Positions 31,160 to 41,805 of a stretch of 64,000 nucleotides of DNA are shown here, piece after piece. Within the stretch, counting starts at the first letter, position 1. The number at the start of each line of letters is the position of its first letter. This DNA is from Plumapathes pennacea (Eukaryota > Cnidaria > Anthozoa > Antipatharia > Myriopathidae). The stretch lies in contig OZ038468.1 in assembly GCA_964036295.1 (NCBI GenBank), forward strand, positions 10,054,183-10,118,182, given 5' to 3'. The notes under the pieces are model-generated. The model worked only from the letters and a program-made list of their open reading frames with translations, ran no database searches and was not told the DNA's origin. The translations under genes and the position numbers were made by a program.

Positions 31160-31650
31160 ACACGTCGAAGCATCTACAGAAACACATTATGTCACACAGA
31201 GGTACAGTATTTCAGCCAAGCTACCCTGCTGCTTTTAGGTGGCCAATCCAGTCATGAAAAATACGAACATTATTTCTGAAAGATATACAAGAAACTGAAA
31301 TAGCTAGTACCCAAGAAAGCATCAAGAAACAAATGTCTCACAGAGTCACAGCCTTTCAGCCAAGTTCCCCTGCTACTTTCAGGTTGCATTGTAGTACCCA
31401 AGAAAGCATCAAGAAACACAAATGTCTCACAGAGTCACGCAGCCTTTCAGCCAAGTTCCCCTGCTGCTTCCAGGTGGCCAAGTGAAAAATACGAAAATCA
31501 TTATTCCTGAAAGATGTTATCACAGGACCTAAACTAGTACCCAAGAAAGCATCAAGAAACAAACGTCTCACAGAGTCACAGCCTTTCAGCCAAGTTCCCC
31601 TGCTGCTTTTAGGTGGCTAATTGGAGACATGAAAAACATCAAGAAATTTA
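31160..31650. repeat. imperfect tandem array, ~90-140-bp units
   Basis: Units start at about 31160 (divergent), 31304, 31393 and 31533. The core is TAGTACCCAAGAAAGCATCA, CAGAGTCACAGCCTTTCAGC and CAAGTTCCCCTGCTGCTTT, followed in some units by a longer spacer with GAAAAATACGAA. Length differs because units 1 and 3 lack part of the spacer. Confidence 0.8.
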
Positions 31651-31745
31651 TATACCGGAAAAATTATCACACCGGAGCTAAATTACAGTGTATAAAAGTA
31701 GACTGCAGACCAAAATCCTCACCGGACGGACAGCAAATCCTTTAG

Positions 31746-32227
31746 TCACTCGCTTTGTTTTGACCCTTTGCCCGACGTCAGCGTTTCGTTCAAATTCGAA
31801 AGGAACGAAATTTTGGATTTAGAAATAGAAGGTGATAACCTGGGCAATTTTCGGAGTGTCGTGGGCCGTATATGTGGAAATTGCCACTGGAGTTTGCGGA
31901 GTTGTTGCCAAAAGCGCGCCAACATCGTCAACTCTTCCCGCCTCAAGATCTACACTATGTAGTTCACATGCTCCCTCATAGCAGCGGAAACCTTTAGAAC
32001 GGAAGAAATTGTCTCCAACTTCTTCTTCAACTACTGTGCCAAAAGGCCGAACACTGTCGACACGACCACCGTATCCTTCTTTCTCGACGAGCCGAACAGC
32101 TCGAGTTTTGCTCGATTCTCATCCCTGGCCTCTTTGGGGAAAAAAATACACAATTTCGCCCCCAATAATACCGCAATATGAATGGCATAAAATGATCAAG
32201 AGGTTGACCGAAGACGAGGATGAATAA
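31746..32227 (+). CDS. possible coding fragments, hypothetical
   Basis: Two plus-strand open stretches: 31768-31962 (includes KFERNEILDLEIEGDNLG) and 32009-32227 (PPYPSFSTSRTARVL, then PWPLWGKKYTISPPIIPQY, ending TEDEDE and a stop). The second has the feel of a genuine C-terminal exon. The minus strand is also open, the splice signals between them are not convincing, and no family was recognised. Confidence 0.25.
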
Positions 32228-32458
32228 CAATTCTGACCATGCTTCACGGTAATTAAGAGCAGCACTTAAATTTTTGGCGCAAAACCGCCTAACAGTATAC
32301 GGGGGTCAGCGATAAGCTCTAATTTCAAGTCATGTCAACACTTCAAAGCCAAAGCTGCGTGCGTTGATTGACTTAAACCGCGTTTCTATGCCAACACCGG
32401 AAATTCAAACAGGCTCCTGCAGCGCGCTTTAAAGTTGCATGAAGCTCCTCATGTACTA

Positions 32459-34122
32459 CTTGAAATACGATTATCACAGATACCCCCGCGCTCTGGCGAC
32501 TGTTACTTTGGTACTGCTCAACAAAAGCAGCCTTTGTTTTACTGAAGTTTTGACGCAATCATTTCTTCGAAGTCAAGTGCTGCACGCAAAGAAAAGAGAA
32601 AAGAATGGTGTGTTATACTTTCGCGTTGAAAGAAGAATCGATTCCGTGACGCCATAGGCATTTCTCACGGTCGACATACCAAATTAATTCATGCAGTCTG
32701 CAGGGCACATTCTTAAACATTTAGTACTTGAATTGTGAAGTTGGTCGGCCCAGTAGTGCGGGAAAAAAGGAACACTGATTTTCAGTTTTTAATTCATAGG
32801 CAGTACAATTAAATAGGCTTTCTGTGCAATTTCTTTTATTTCTTTTTTTACTCTGGAATGCATGCACTGGACTCTGAGGCATGCATATTTAATGAATCGA
32901 GTTGTTTTCCATGTGAACCCGCTCAAAACTTCAAGGGCGTAGCTACCATATACGCACGTACGCACGGGCATACAACTTAAAAGTTTTTTTTTTTTTTTTT
33001 TTTTTTTTAATCTAACAAAAATATAATTCTCTATTGCCTGAAGACGTTTTTATCATTAAATTGGCTGGTTTGAATTAATTTCATATTTTTGCATTATAGT
33101 GTACGTTAGGCGAAAAAACGAGTCACGTATTCCTCCCTCAGTGTCAGCCCCACCAGACGTTAGTTAATCTTTAACTGTGAAGGAGAGGTTACCCCGCCGT
33201 ACGGCTTCAGAACTGAACGAAATAGTCCCTTTGTGCGTACAGTTACAAAATCGCATGCTACGCCCCTGAAAACAGCATGATTTCTCCAAGAATCAAATCA
33301 AAATTTGAACAGTTTACTTCAAATTATACACGGGCTTCAAATCTAATCTTACTTCAAAGGGCTCGTGAATGATTCTCGTTGCAATAACCGCATGTCAGAT
33401 TGCAGCATTTCTCGAATAGACAGTTCCGGTTTAAGATCTTGAAAACAAAAACCAGACATCTTACTAAATCATTTAAAACCCCAGCTAGCAGAAACTGGTG
33501 ACAGAAGCCATTACTAAAACAATACCTCGAGGGAAAATGATCAGCAAGCAGATTTTAATATTTTCTTGAAGTGATTGGGTCACAAGATACAAGACAGAAT
33601 ATAGACGGCGTACTTGCAATTTTGCCCGCTTTTTCTTCTAAAGTTACCAATTCCCTTCCAAGCGGTGTTCTGTTGATGTCGCCCTTGATCGGCATGAATA
33701 TGCGCTGTTCTCTTTGCGGAGTCATTTCATCGGCACGATTCTGTTTACGACGCTGTCGCCCACATGAATGTCGTCTTTCCTTGAGTCGGAATTGACTGTT
33801 CGATCGCTCCCACGATTGCCCATGTTCCCTTCTCTTTTAAAGATGAGACTCGCGAGACAGTTGTGTTTCCAATTTTCCAGTTTTCAAATTCATTTTCGTG
33901 AATGCAGTACAATATTGTTGCTTCATTCAAATCGCTTTTCTTTCCATCGGTCACGTGTGACCGATCCTTTGAGGCGTTTTCAATGCATTCTGGGCCTGGT
34001 CATACACAAGACTGACTGACAGACGAACATTAAATTTCGAGATGGCGACCAGCTTGGAATCTCCATATAAGGCGATTTTGCTGCATTAGCGTCGGGATTA
34101 TTACCCTCGCTTCGCTCAGGGA
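32459..34122 (-). mobile_element. Helitron-like element, copy B
   Basis: 1664 bp on the minus strand. 5' end TCCCTGAGCGAAGCGAGGG (34122 downward), 3' end ...GTATTTCAAG at 32459 (CAAG instead of CTAG, apparently a point change), then T. It matches copy A over most of its length and holds a 336-bp MITE (32930-33265). On its sense strand near 33700-33790 it reads RLKERRHSCGRQRRKQNR and MTPQREQR, units of the Helitron N-terminal repeat. Confidence 0.8.
32930..33265. mobile_element. hAT-like MITE inside Helitron copy B
   Basis: Flanked by 8-bp near-duplicates CTCAAAAC (32922-32929) and CTGAAAAC (33266-33273). Ends GGGCGTAGC / GCTACGCCC plus GCACGTACGCAC-type inner repeats, with a 25-bp poly-T inside. 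Copy A shows the empty site (one CTCAAAAC followed by AGCATG). An 8-bp duplication fits hAT-type insertion. Confidence 0.7.
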
Positions 34123-34216
34123 TTACAATCATAATAAGTTAAATGCATGCATATATTTAGATACATCCTATATAATTAGTGATTTAGTTAAGATCTTCAT
34201 CATACACTTAAATTTA

Positions 34217-35586
34217 TCCCCGAGCAAAGAGAAGCAAAGTGAGGGTAATAATCACGGCGCTGATGCAGCAAAATCGCTTTGTTTGGAGACTCCAAGCGAG
34301 TCGCCATCTCGAAATTTAATGTTCGTCAGTCAGTCTGTCATTGGGCGACCTCTAAGGCAATGACGTAATAATAATTATCGATTAGCGTCAAAGCGAGGTC
34401 AAAAAAATGTTTGAAAGAAGCAACAATTGTACGTAACTGCATTCACGAAAATTAATTTGAAAACTGGAAAACTTGACACAGAACGGCCTCGCAAAGCTCG
34501 TCTTCAAAAGAGAAGGGAACTAGCACGGCCAAGGTGAAATCATGAAACGATCGAACAGCGCCTGAAAGCAAACCGGGAGCTTCAGAAGCAAAAGTGGGCT
34601 GAAGAAAATACTCCGCAAAGAGAACAGCGCCTGAAAGCAAATCAGCAGCTTCAGAAGCAAAAGCAGACCGAAGAAAATACTCCACAAAGAGAACAGCACT
34701 TGAAAGCAAATCGGGAGCTTCAGACGCCGTTTTGTGTTAAATTCAGATAGTTATTCAGAAAGGACAAGCAACAAAGGTCAGTCAGTGAAAATCAAACAAT
34801 CACCGTGACAAATATATTCTATTCCTCTTCAAGGATGTATTAAAATCTGCATGCTGATCGTTTTCCCTCAAAGTGTTGTTTTAATACTCTTCTGTCGCCA
34901 GTTTCGGTTACCGTATTCACTCAGAGCAATTGGAACTTAGAGTCTTGAATGATTTAGTTAGATGTCTTATTTTTTCTTTCAAGACTGAAATGCTGTAATC
35001 TGACACGCGGTGATTGCAGCGAGAATCGTTCACAAGCCCTCTGAAGTATAACTAGGTCTGAAGCCCATGTATAATTTGAAGTAAACCGTTCATGTTTTGC
35101 TTTGATTCTTGGAGAAATCATGCTGTTTTGTTCATATACAAAACAATTCGAGCTCATTAAATATGCATGTCTGAGTCTTGTGCATGCAGTCCAGAGTAAA
35201 AAAAATCGCACAGGAAGCCTATTTAATTGTACTGCCTATGAATTTAAAATTGGAAAATCAGTGTTCCTTTTTTCCCGTACTACGGCGGTCGACTATTAAA
35301 CTTCAAAATTTAAGTATTAAATTTTTGAGAACGTGCTTGGCAGACTGTATGAATTAATTTGACGTGCTGACCATGGGAAATACGTACGGCGTCACGCAAT
35401 CAACACTTTTTTCAACGCAAAAGTATAACACACCATTCTCTCCTTCCTTTGCGTGTAGCACTTGACTTCAAAGAAAAGATTGCGTCAACATTTCGGTAAA
35501 ACAAAGGCTGCCCTTGTTGAGCAGTACGAAAGTAAAAGTCCAATCAATGGCAGAGCGAGGGGTATCTGCGATTATCGTATTTCTAG
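34217..35586 (+). mobile_element. Helitron-like element, copy C
   Basis: 1370 bp on the plus strand. Starts TCCCCGAGCAAAGAG after host A, ends TTATCGTATTTCTAG before host T, with a GCAGA/TCTGC stem ~13 bp inside the 3' end. It is head to head with copy B across a 94-bp spacer, the two 5' ends facing each other. It retains the longest piece of the Helitron reading frame (34459-34740). No Rep or helicase. Confidence 0.85.
34459..34740 (+). pseudogene. Helitron protein N-terminal repeat remnant
   Basis: On the element's sense strand the frame reads RPRKARLQKRRELARPR, a stop, then TIEQRLKANRELQKQK and two further copies of a 69-bp (23-codon) unit with TPQREQRLKANQQLQ, ending TPFCVKFR and a stop. 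Family knowledge: animal Helitron proteins begin with tandem 23-residue ExxEQRxxRL-type repeats before DUF6570 and the Rep/helicase domains. Copies A and B have fewer units, so the unit was amplified here. Not functional. Confidence 0.65.
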
Positions 35587-35770
35587 TTTAAATTAACAGA
35601 TCGGATGGGTGGGTCAATTTGGTTCCAATCGTCTGATGCCTGAGAAACAACTGTCCAGTACACCCACATTGACGATTGGCACGTAGTTTCTAAATGTTTT
35701 TCTTATTCCTCCTACAGTTGAGAACAAAATATTGAGCCGTGTGAAGAAAAAGAAGTCTGAACTGCATAAT

Positions 35771-36810
35771 TTAAAGGGCTCGGTCATGAGTTGCGCAAGC
35801 ATCTTTTTAAGGCCCTGTCGAGGCATTTGTTTCCGGATTCATGAAAGCGTTTACACTAACTTTTGTGAATCCGAGGTCATTTTTAGTGAATCCGGAGAAA
35901 ACGAATCCGGAATCAAACGTGGGAACTTTGTATCCGAAAATGTTTTCAAGTGTAAACGGGGCCTTAAATAACACGGCATGCATATTTAATGAGCTTCAAC
36001 GGCTAATTCAATTTGTTTTGTATTGTGAACATCAAAACAGGTTAAAACTCTTCCCAAATCAAAGCAAAACACAAAGGGTTTAATTCAAAGTACACGGACC
36101 ATACCACGCTAGCTTCTGCGGCACTCAAATCTAGCCATACTTCGAACGGCTTGTCAATGGTTCTCACTTATAAATCGCCGCCGGCTCAAATCGCAGCATA
36201 TTTATTTAATAGACAGCTTTCCAACCCGACAAATTTTAAATCTTGAAAGAAAAAGTCGTCTGACTAAGCAATTAAGTTCTGATTCTGCTGAGAGGAATAC
36301 ACTAGCTGAAACTGTCGACAGAAAATTATTCAGTGGAGTCTTGTAAAATCACTTGCCCATAACATAAACAGGAACAGCAGGCTTTTATATTTCTTCAAAT
36401 GATCGAGTCAGTAATGCACACAAGAATATGGCTAGCATAACTTGCCGTCTTCAATTATTTCAAAACAAAGAGCAGTCCTCGTGCAACTTGCGAAAATTAT
36501 CATTTCCATTGCAGTGCCTGTGACGAGCAAAACATTTCGGCAAATTAACTTGGATCCTGTAAACTTCATTTAGAAACGGTAATAATTTGTCTTGGCAACT
36601 GCTTGATTTCCACCGACTGAACTTTGCTTTTCCTTCATAATGTATCTCAGTTTTAATATAAACGTTGTGGCGTATTTTGTACTTTGTTGTGCTCGACCTT
36701 CGCTTCGCTTCATCTGCCATTATAGTCAAACTTGAAAACATTAGCTTCACGTTTTCAAGTTTTGAGAGCTGAGCTACCGCGTGTCACAGCTCATGACCGA
36801 GCCCTTTTAA
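35771..36810. mobile_element. TTAA-flanked element with GGGCTCGGTCATGAG ends
   Basis: Left TTAA followed by AGGGCTCGGTCATGAG, right CTCATGACCGAGCCC followed by TTTTAA. About 1.04 kb. Part of the interior (35985-36310, GCATATTTAATGAGC..., AAATCAAAGCAAAAC, ACTGTCGACAGAA) is a diverged relative of the Helitron-like interior (compare 16670-16900). No intact ORF. Confidence 0.55.
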
Positions 36811-37814
36811 TAGAAAACCGTGAACCAAGAAGGCAAGAATTACAGCTAAATTCATTCTCAAAGTTTCCAATGAACCTTACACATGCTCTCTCCTGTGGCT
36901 CGTACCCAGTCACTGAATGACTCAGCATCACCAGAGTTGCGTGCAGTGAACCTGTTGTTTGATGCAGAGTGATACAAGCAGTACTCGCCAATGCGTGCAT
37001 GCGTTGGCTAGACCAAAAATAGGCACCTGTGAGGTGCATGTGTCTACTGCATTTTTTCTTCTATTTTTTTTTTTGTATAAACAAATGCCATTTGCCACAG
37101 GCCACCCCTCTTGCCCCACAAGATAATTTGTGACGTATTTCCGTTAGCTTGAATCAGCTGGCCCGCTGCCAAAATGTCGCATCGCATCTGTGTTTGCGTT
37201 AAACTGTTGTATAAGAAACAATTTTATTTTTTCTGGGGAAACTGGGGAAACTGGGGAAATTTAAGAATAGGGAAAATGCACACACTTAATGCAGGAACAG
37301 AGGGAATTATGCCCAGACATTGAAGGCATTTCACAGATCAAAACGCGGATCAGCACAAAGAAGCACTTGCGTTACCTCAATTCTGAGAGCGTCGCGAGGC
37401 GAGGCTGAGCTACTGGAGAAATATAGGTTCCCGGAGATGAAGGTGCTTGAGGATGCAGTAGCCATTGATAGGAAATATGACTATTCAGTTGCCATTGGCG
37501 GTTTTTGTAAACATTTCACCCCACAGCCGTCCAAATAAAATTAGTAACGACAAGCAGAACTAGGCTCAAGTATTAAAGTATACATTTATTTTAACTCATA
37601 CACGAATGACCAAATGGAAGATGGATGTGGGCACTACACAGATAGCCAAAAATGGTGCCGGGCATCATGTTCTAAAAGCATTCCAAGATGAGATAAGGCT
37701 ATTAAGCTGTTTTACAGCTACTTGAACATGCAGGCTTGTTTGCCTAACCCTTACATTTTGGCACGAAACATGTTATACAGCGTTTTTGGCACACATGTTT
37801 TTAAAAAACTGTGA
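36811..37814. other. intergenic, minor repeat only
   Basis: Three copies of GGGGAAACT at 37234-37261 and a short palindrome CCAATGCG/CGTTGG near 36990. No genes recognised. Confidence 0.35.
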
Positions 37815-38090
37815 TTTGAGACAAAACTAGGCTGGCGTTGCCAGTGAGCTCGTGGCGTGAGTTGCGTCAAGACCAGAACATACTAAAATGGAAGTAGGGA
37901 CAAGAGCGGAACTTCCAAGAGAGACTTCCAGTTTCTCACCAGAAAAATATCACACAGTATAGAGAACTTGGCTTTTGACATCTTGCTCAAATGAAACCTG
38001 ATTAAACTATAAATTATCATTACAACACTCATACACTTGCTTTGTAAAGGTTGAGTGACTCTGCATTTTGAGCTTAGGAGCTAAAAAAGG
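37815..38090 (+). repeat. dispersed repeat W, copy 1, first part
   Basis: Matches 59060-58837 plus 54811-54785 on the opposite strand (for example CAGTTTCTCACCAGAAAAAT, ACACTCATACACTTGC, ACTCTGCATTTTGAGC). In the other copy this stretch is split by the 4-kb element at 54812-58836, so copy 1 shows the unfilled site. Coding capacity not seen. Confidence 0.7.
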
Positions 38091-40246
38091 GTCAGCTGGT
38101 GTAAGAGTCTTTTTTGCCTCCCTGGCAAAAATGCCTCCCCGGGCATTATTGCCCAGGCAAAAATGCCTCCCCAGGCTTTTACGCCCAGGCAAAAATGCCT
38201 CCCCGGGCATTTTTGCCCAGGCAAAAAAGCCCTCTCTGGGTAAAAATGCCCCCCATTCACAAAATCATCGATTTCGAGTTACAAGTAATTCTGATCAACA
38301 AATCCGTGCACAGCTCGTCCGTGCGTAAACATAGGATACTGAAATAATCAAATTCTAGCCAACATCTGGATGTAATCAGTTCATACTGTCAAGTGCTGCG
38401 TGACCTGTGGTGTCTTTGATGAACTGTTTCGGAGGAGTGAGGTGGGCGGACGGATGGACGGAAAGAAATGGGATGGTCGTGGGGAGGGGGGGGGGGGGGG
38501 TGTGAGGAATTCCACTCGCCCTCCTCGTTTTATTCGTGCACCCCGCCCTACCTTATTCGTCACAATCCGCGTGGGACTAGAAAATAAAGTAGTTTCTTTT
38601 GGGAGAATATCCCCATTTGCCAAACTTAGCGTGCGGCGGAAACAATTATCGCTGCTTTTTTGTGTTGGAATCGTTCTCGGTTTACGGTGAATTTTGATAT
38701 AACAGAGAACGCGTGGCAGAAATTAAACCTGACAAGGTTAGGGTTAACGGCGAACGTCTGAGAGGTCTCTCTCGAAAGACATTTCAGCTCAGCGATCTGG
38801 GAACTTTTCAATTAATACTGTATCGAATGATAGCTTATCCACGTTGTGCCTCTAATAGTACACTTTTACCTTTTCAATTGGCTTTTGTAACTTGACAGCC
38901 GGATACACTAATTATTCAGTGGTGGACGAGAACCAGGTACTCCAAACGTCAATATTTCACGTTTGATTCAAACTTTACCCTGTACAGAATGTCATTCAAG
39001 TCGTTTGTTTCTAAATACAACGGCAAATATTTATTTGGTCTTTGTTGAAATACATTTCCAGTTAACTGGGAAAAACACAAGTTGCGACCCTTAATTTGAT
39101 TAGCAATTGTAACTTGACATATTCGGATACAATTGACTTATCATAGGCAAAAGCCAAATTCTCCAAAACGGCACACATTTGTAACGCTTGCCGAGGGCAC
39201 GGAGCAGAACGAACTCACAGGTCACTAACATAACACTTTCATTACAAACGGTCTGAACGCTACGAGCAACTCAGCAATCTCCTTCACATATCTAAAGTAC
39301 ACGTACAGTCATACAGTAGAACAAAGGCTATACAAAAAGGCGAAACAATAAAGAAAGGCTAGTTCACAATAATAATCAAGTATTGTACTAAACGGATATT
39401 CCAAAGATATCTGAGTTGTAACTCAATAGACTCAGACACGTACTGTACTGTAATCACTAACTAACTAAACGCAACACAATGATCAGTGTTGGTTACAATA
39501 TGATTAAGCAAAATAAAAGAACGAACTTTTTAAATAATAGCTTGCCCCGAAAGACTATCAAAACAGCAATTTGAATTTGCTGTCGGAGATGACAAAGGTT
39601 TTGCCCTCGGAAATGCCAAGACAATCAATGACAGAGAAATCGCAGGCAGCCCACCCTGTAACAATTTATTTTAGAAAAGTTTCAGAGCAAACCGCAAACC
39701 TGAATTTCAAAGTTCTCGAAATAGAAGGGAAAGAAAGGGAAAGAATATAAAAAAAGTGAGGAGGGTAGTACCCTCCTTCCCCATCTCCCCTGAGTTCCTT
39801 TTTTTTTTTTCGTGTGTGTTTTCTTTTGTCTAAATTGGCCCTCCCCTTCCGCTTGAGGATGTGTTAACAGACGCCGTGGTCAACCACCGTGACGCGTCAC
39901 GGAAGGTGCACGCTGCCTGTGGAGTGAGATAAGAAAGTCCGGAATCGGTGTCACATTTTGGCGCAACTGAATAATTCTCTTTTATGACGCCTTAGAAGAG
40001 TCCTGATATTGTGCTAACATTTTTTAATATGCCTTCGTTTGTATTTAAGTATCCTTGTTTGGCTAGAGTTATTTGTAACTATTGAAACGACCTTTCTGAA
40101 CGCCGGGCATTTTAGCCCAGAGGGGGAAACTTTAGCTAGAACATTTTTGCCTGGGCGGAAATGCCCGGAGGGCATTATCGCCTGGGATGAAATGCCCGGG
40201 GAGGCAAAATATTGGGGGGGGGGGGGGGCAATTTTGCCCACTACAC
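38091..40246. mobile_element. 2.15-kb insertion with subterminal repeats
   Basis: Absent from W copy 2, where flanking sequences are contiguous near 54770-54785. Near both ends are repeats of GGCAAAAATGCC, CCCCGGGCATT and TTGCCCAGG (four clean ~32-bp units at 38114-38254, a diverged inverted set at 40096-40240). The outermost ends resemble each other (TGGTGTAAG left; CCGGTGTAG right, reverse strand). A G-run lies at ~38485-38500 and another at ~40213-40228. The interior has no recognisable gene. Confidence 0.6.
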
Positions 40247-40990
40247 CGGCAAGAGAAGCTGAGAAATGCGTGACATTTTTTTATGCACAGCTGATTTTGA
40301 CAGTTTGACTTCGAACACTTATTTCTAATAAGAGGCCACGATTAATCCAGCCTTCGCTTCAATACCTATCTGTTTCTTTTATTAACTGAATGCGTTTCTT
40401 TTATCAGGCTTTCGAGTATTCGTGCTCTGTATCAAATATAAAATTGAAAGCGAGGATTGTAATGCGATATTTGTTTACAATATTATTGCCGTTTTGTTCA
40501 CAGCGTGTTCAGTCAATGCTCAGGACTATTTCGGTGTATTTTTCATTGCTATACACTGACCACTGCAAAACAAAGGCTACATAATCGAATGGAAGAAACA
40601 TTTCAACAGGCATTGTGCGATAAGCAGAAAATTTTTATTAAGCATAAATCGCCATTGTTTTACGGCTAAAGCTCATTGTAGCTTTGGTTTCCGTTTTCGG
40701 CCTGTTATCTTCCCAGAAGTATTTCGTGTCGCAACAGAAAGTTTTGACGGGACTAAATACTTAGTGGCAACAGAGATATTTGCAATCCCACAGCGGTATC
40801 CATCAAACATTTGTCTACAACTATTCTAAAGCTTCCACCCCTAAATCCAGTTTATCCGTGCATGTTCCACAAAGCCAAACGGCGTTGAGTTGGGATTAAA
40901 TGCAGTTAACTTTTACACATAAGTAACGAGCAATTCACTGGCCACACTCCGAGTGTTTAACGAAGTCAAGGCTAATTGCCGACTGCAGTT
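40247..40990 (+). repeat. dispersed repeat W, copy 1, second part
   Basis: 40247-40625 matches 54770-54400 (minus) over most of its length, e.g. AATGCGTGACATTTTTTTAT and CACTGCAAAACAAAGGCTAC. 40640-40960 matches both 41405-41740 and 54215-53760, e.g. TACGGCTAAAGC and CTTCCCAGAAGTATTTCGTG. Nature of the repeat unknown. Confidence 0.7.
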
Positions 40991-41214
40991 TTTATTGTAT
41001 GAACAAAAGACGATGGATTACATTTTTATAATCTCCTATTACTCTGTCACAAATAGGAAATTGTTACAGCCGTTTCGGTTTCAAGTTTGGTATGTAGTCT
41101 CCTGTCGAGTTTTCGACCGTTTCAGACATTGCTTTTTTTCGTTATGCATTGCCTTGCTGAAGAGGTGGACAAGCAATAAAATCACTAAGCAAAAAAACAG
41201 CAAACAGGGTTGCA

Positions 41215-41241
41215 TTGTGTGTGTGTGTGTGTGTGTGTGTT
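41215..41241. repeat. (GT)n microsatellite
   Basis: About 13 GT units followed by a G-rich patch. Frames through it on both strands are repeat artefacts. Confidence 0.9.
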
Positions 41242-41404
41242 TGAGAGGGGGTGGGGGTTGGGAATTGTGGGGGGCTGAATCGAGTTTCTCTGGAGCCATT
41301 TTATCATAAGAGTATTCAGTTTGTGTGCTTGCGGGAAATCTGTTCTTTGATGATGTTACTATAGAGAATTGTGTTACAAAACTCCGGAAATACCGGAAAT
41401 ACCG

Positions 41405-41805
41405 GGGCTCAATCATCATTGTTTACGGCTAAAGTTCGGCATGGCTTTGGTGTCCGTTTTTGACCTGGTATCTTCCCAGAGGTACTTCGTGTCACCACAG
41501 AAAGTTCATCGGGACTAAATAATTAGCGGCGACAGAGTTATTTGCAATCCCGTAGCGATGTCCAATAAATATAATCGAATCCATCAAACATTTGTTTACG
41601 CTTATGACGATGAACTTATGAACGCCAGCCAAAATCCAGTTTACCCATGCATATTCCACAGAGCCAAATGGTGTCGAGTTTGGATGGGATATAGCTAACT
41701 TTACACGCAGTTGTATTAACGTACAATTCAATCACGGCACCCACATCTCAAATTGTTTGCAGTCACCTTACGTCATCGCATATCACGTGGCAATGTGAAC
41801 CAATC
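41405..41805 (+). repeat. dispersed repeat W, partial second direct copy
   Basis: Direct repeat of 40640-40960 (~80% by eye) extending further, to TTACGTCATCGCATATCACG and GGCAATGTGAACCAATC, the same end as seen at 53680 on the minus strand. Downstream is an (AAAATAAT)-rich patch. Confidence 0.65.

Noticed and set aside
40953..41419. Frames with poly-Cys/Val or poly-His/Thr
   Set aside because: Translations of the (GT)n microsatellite.
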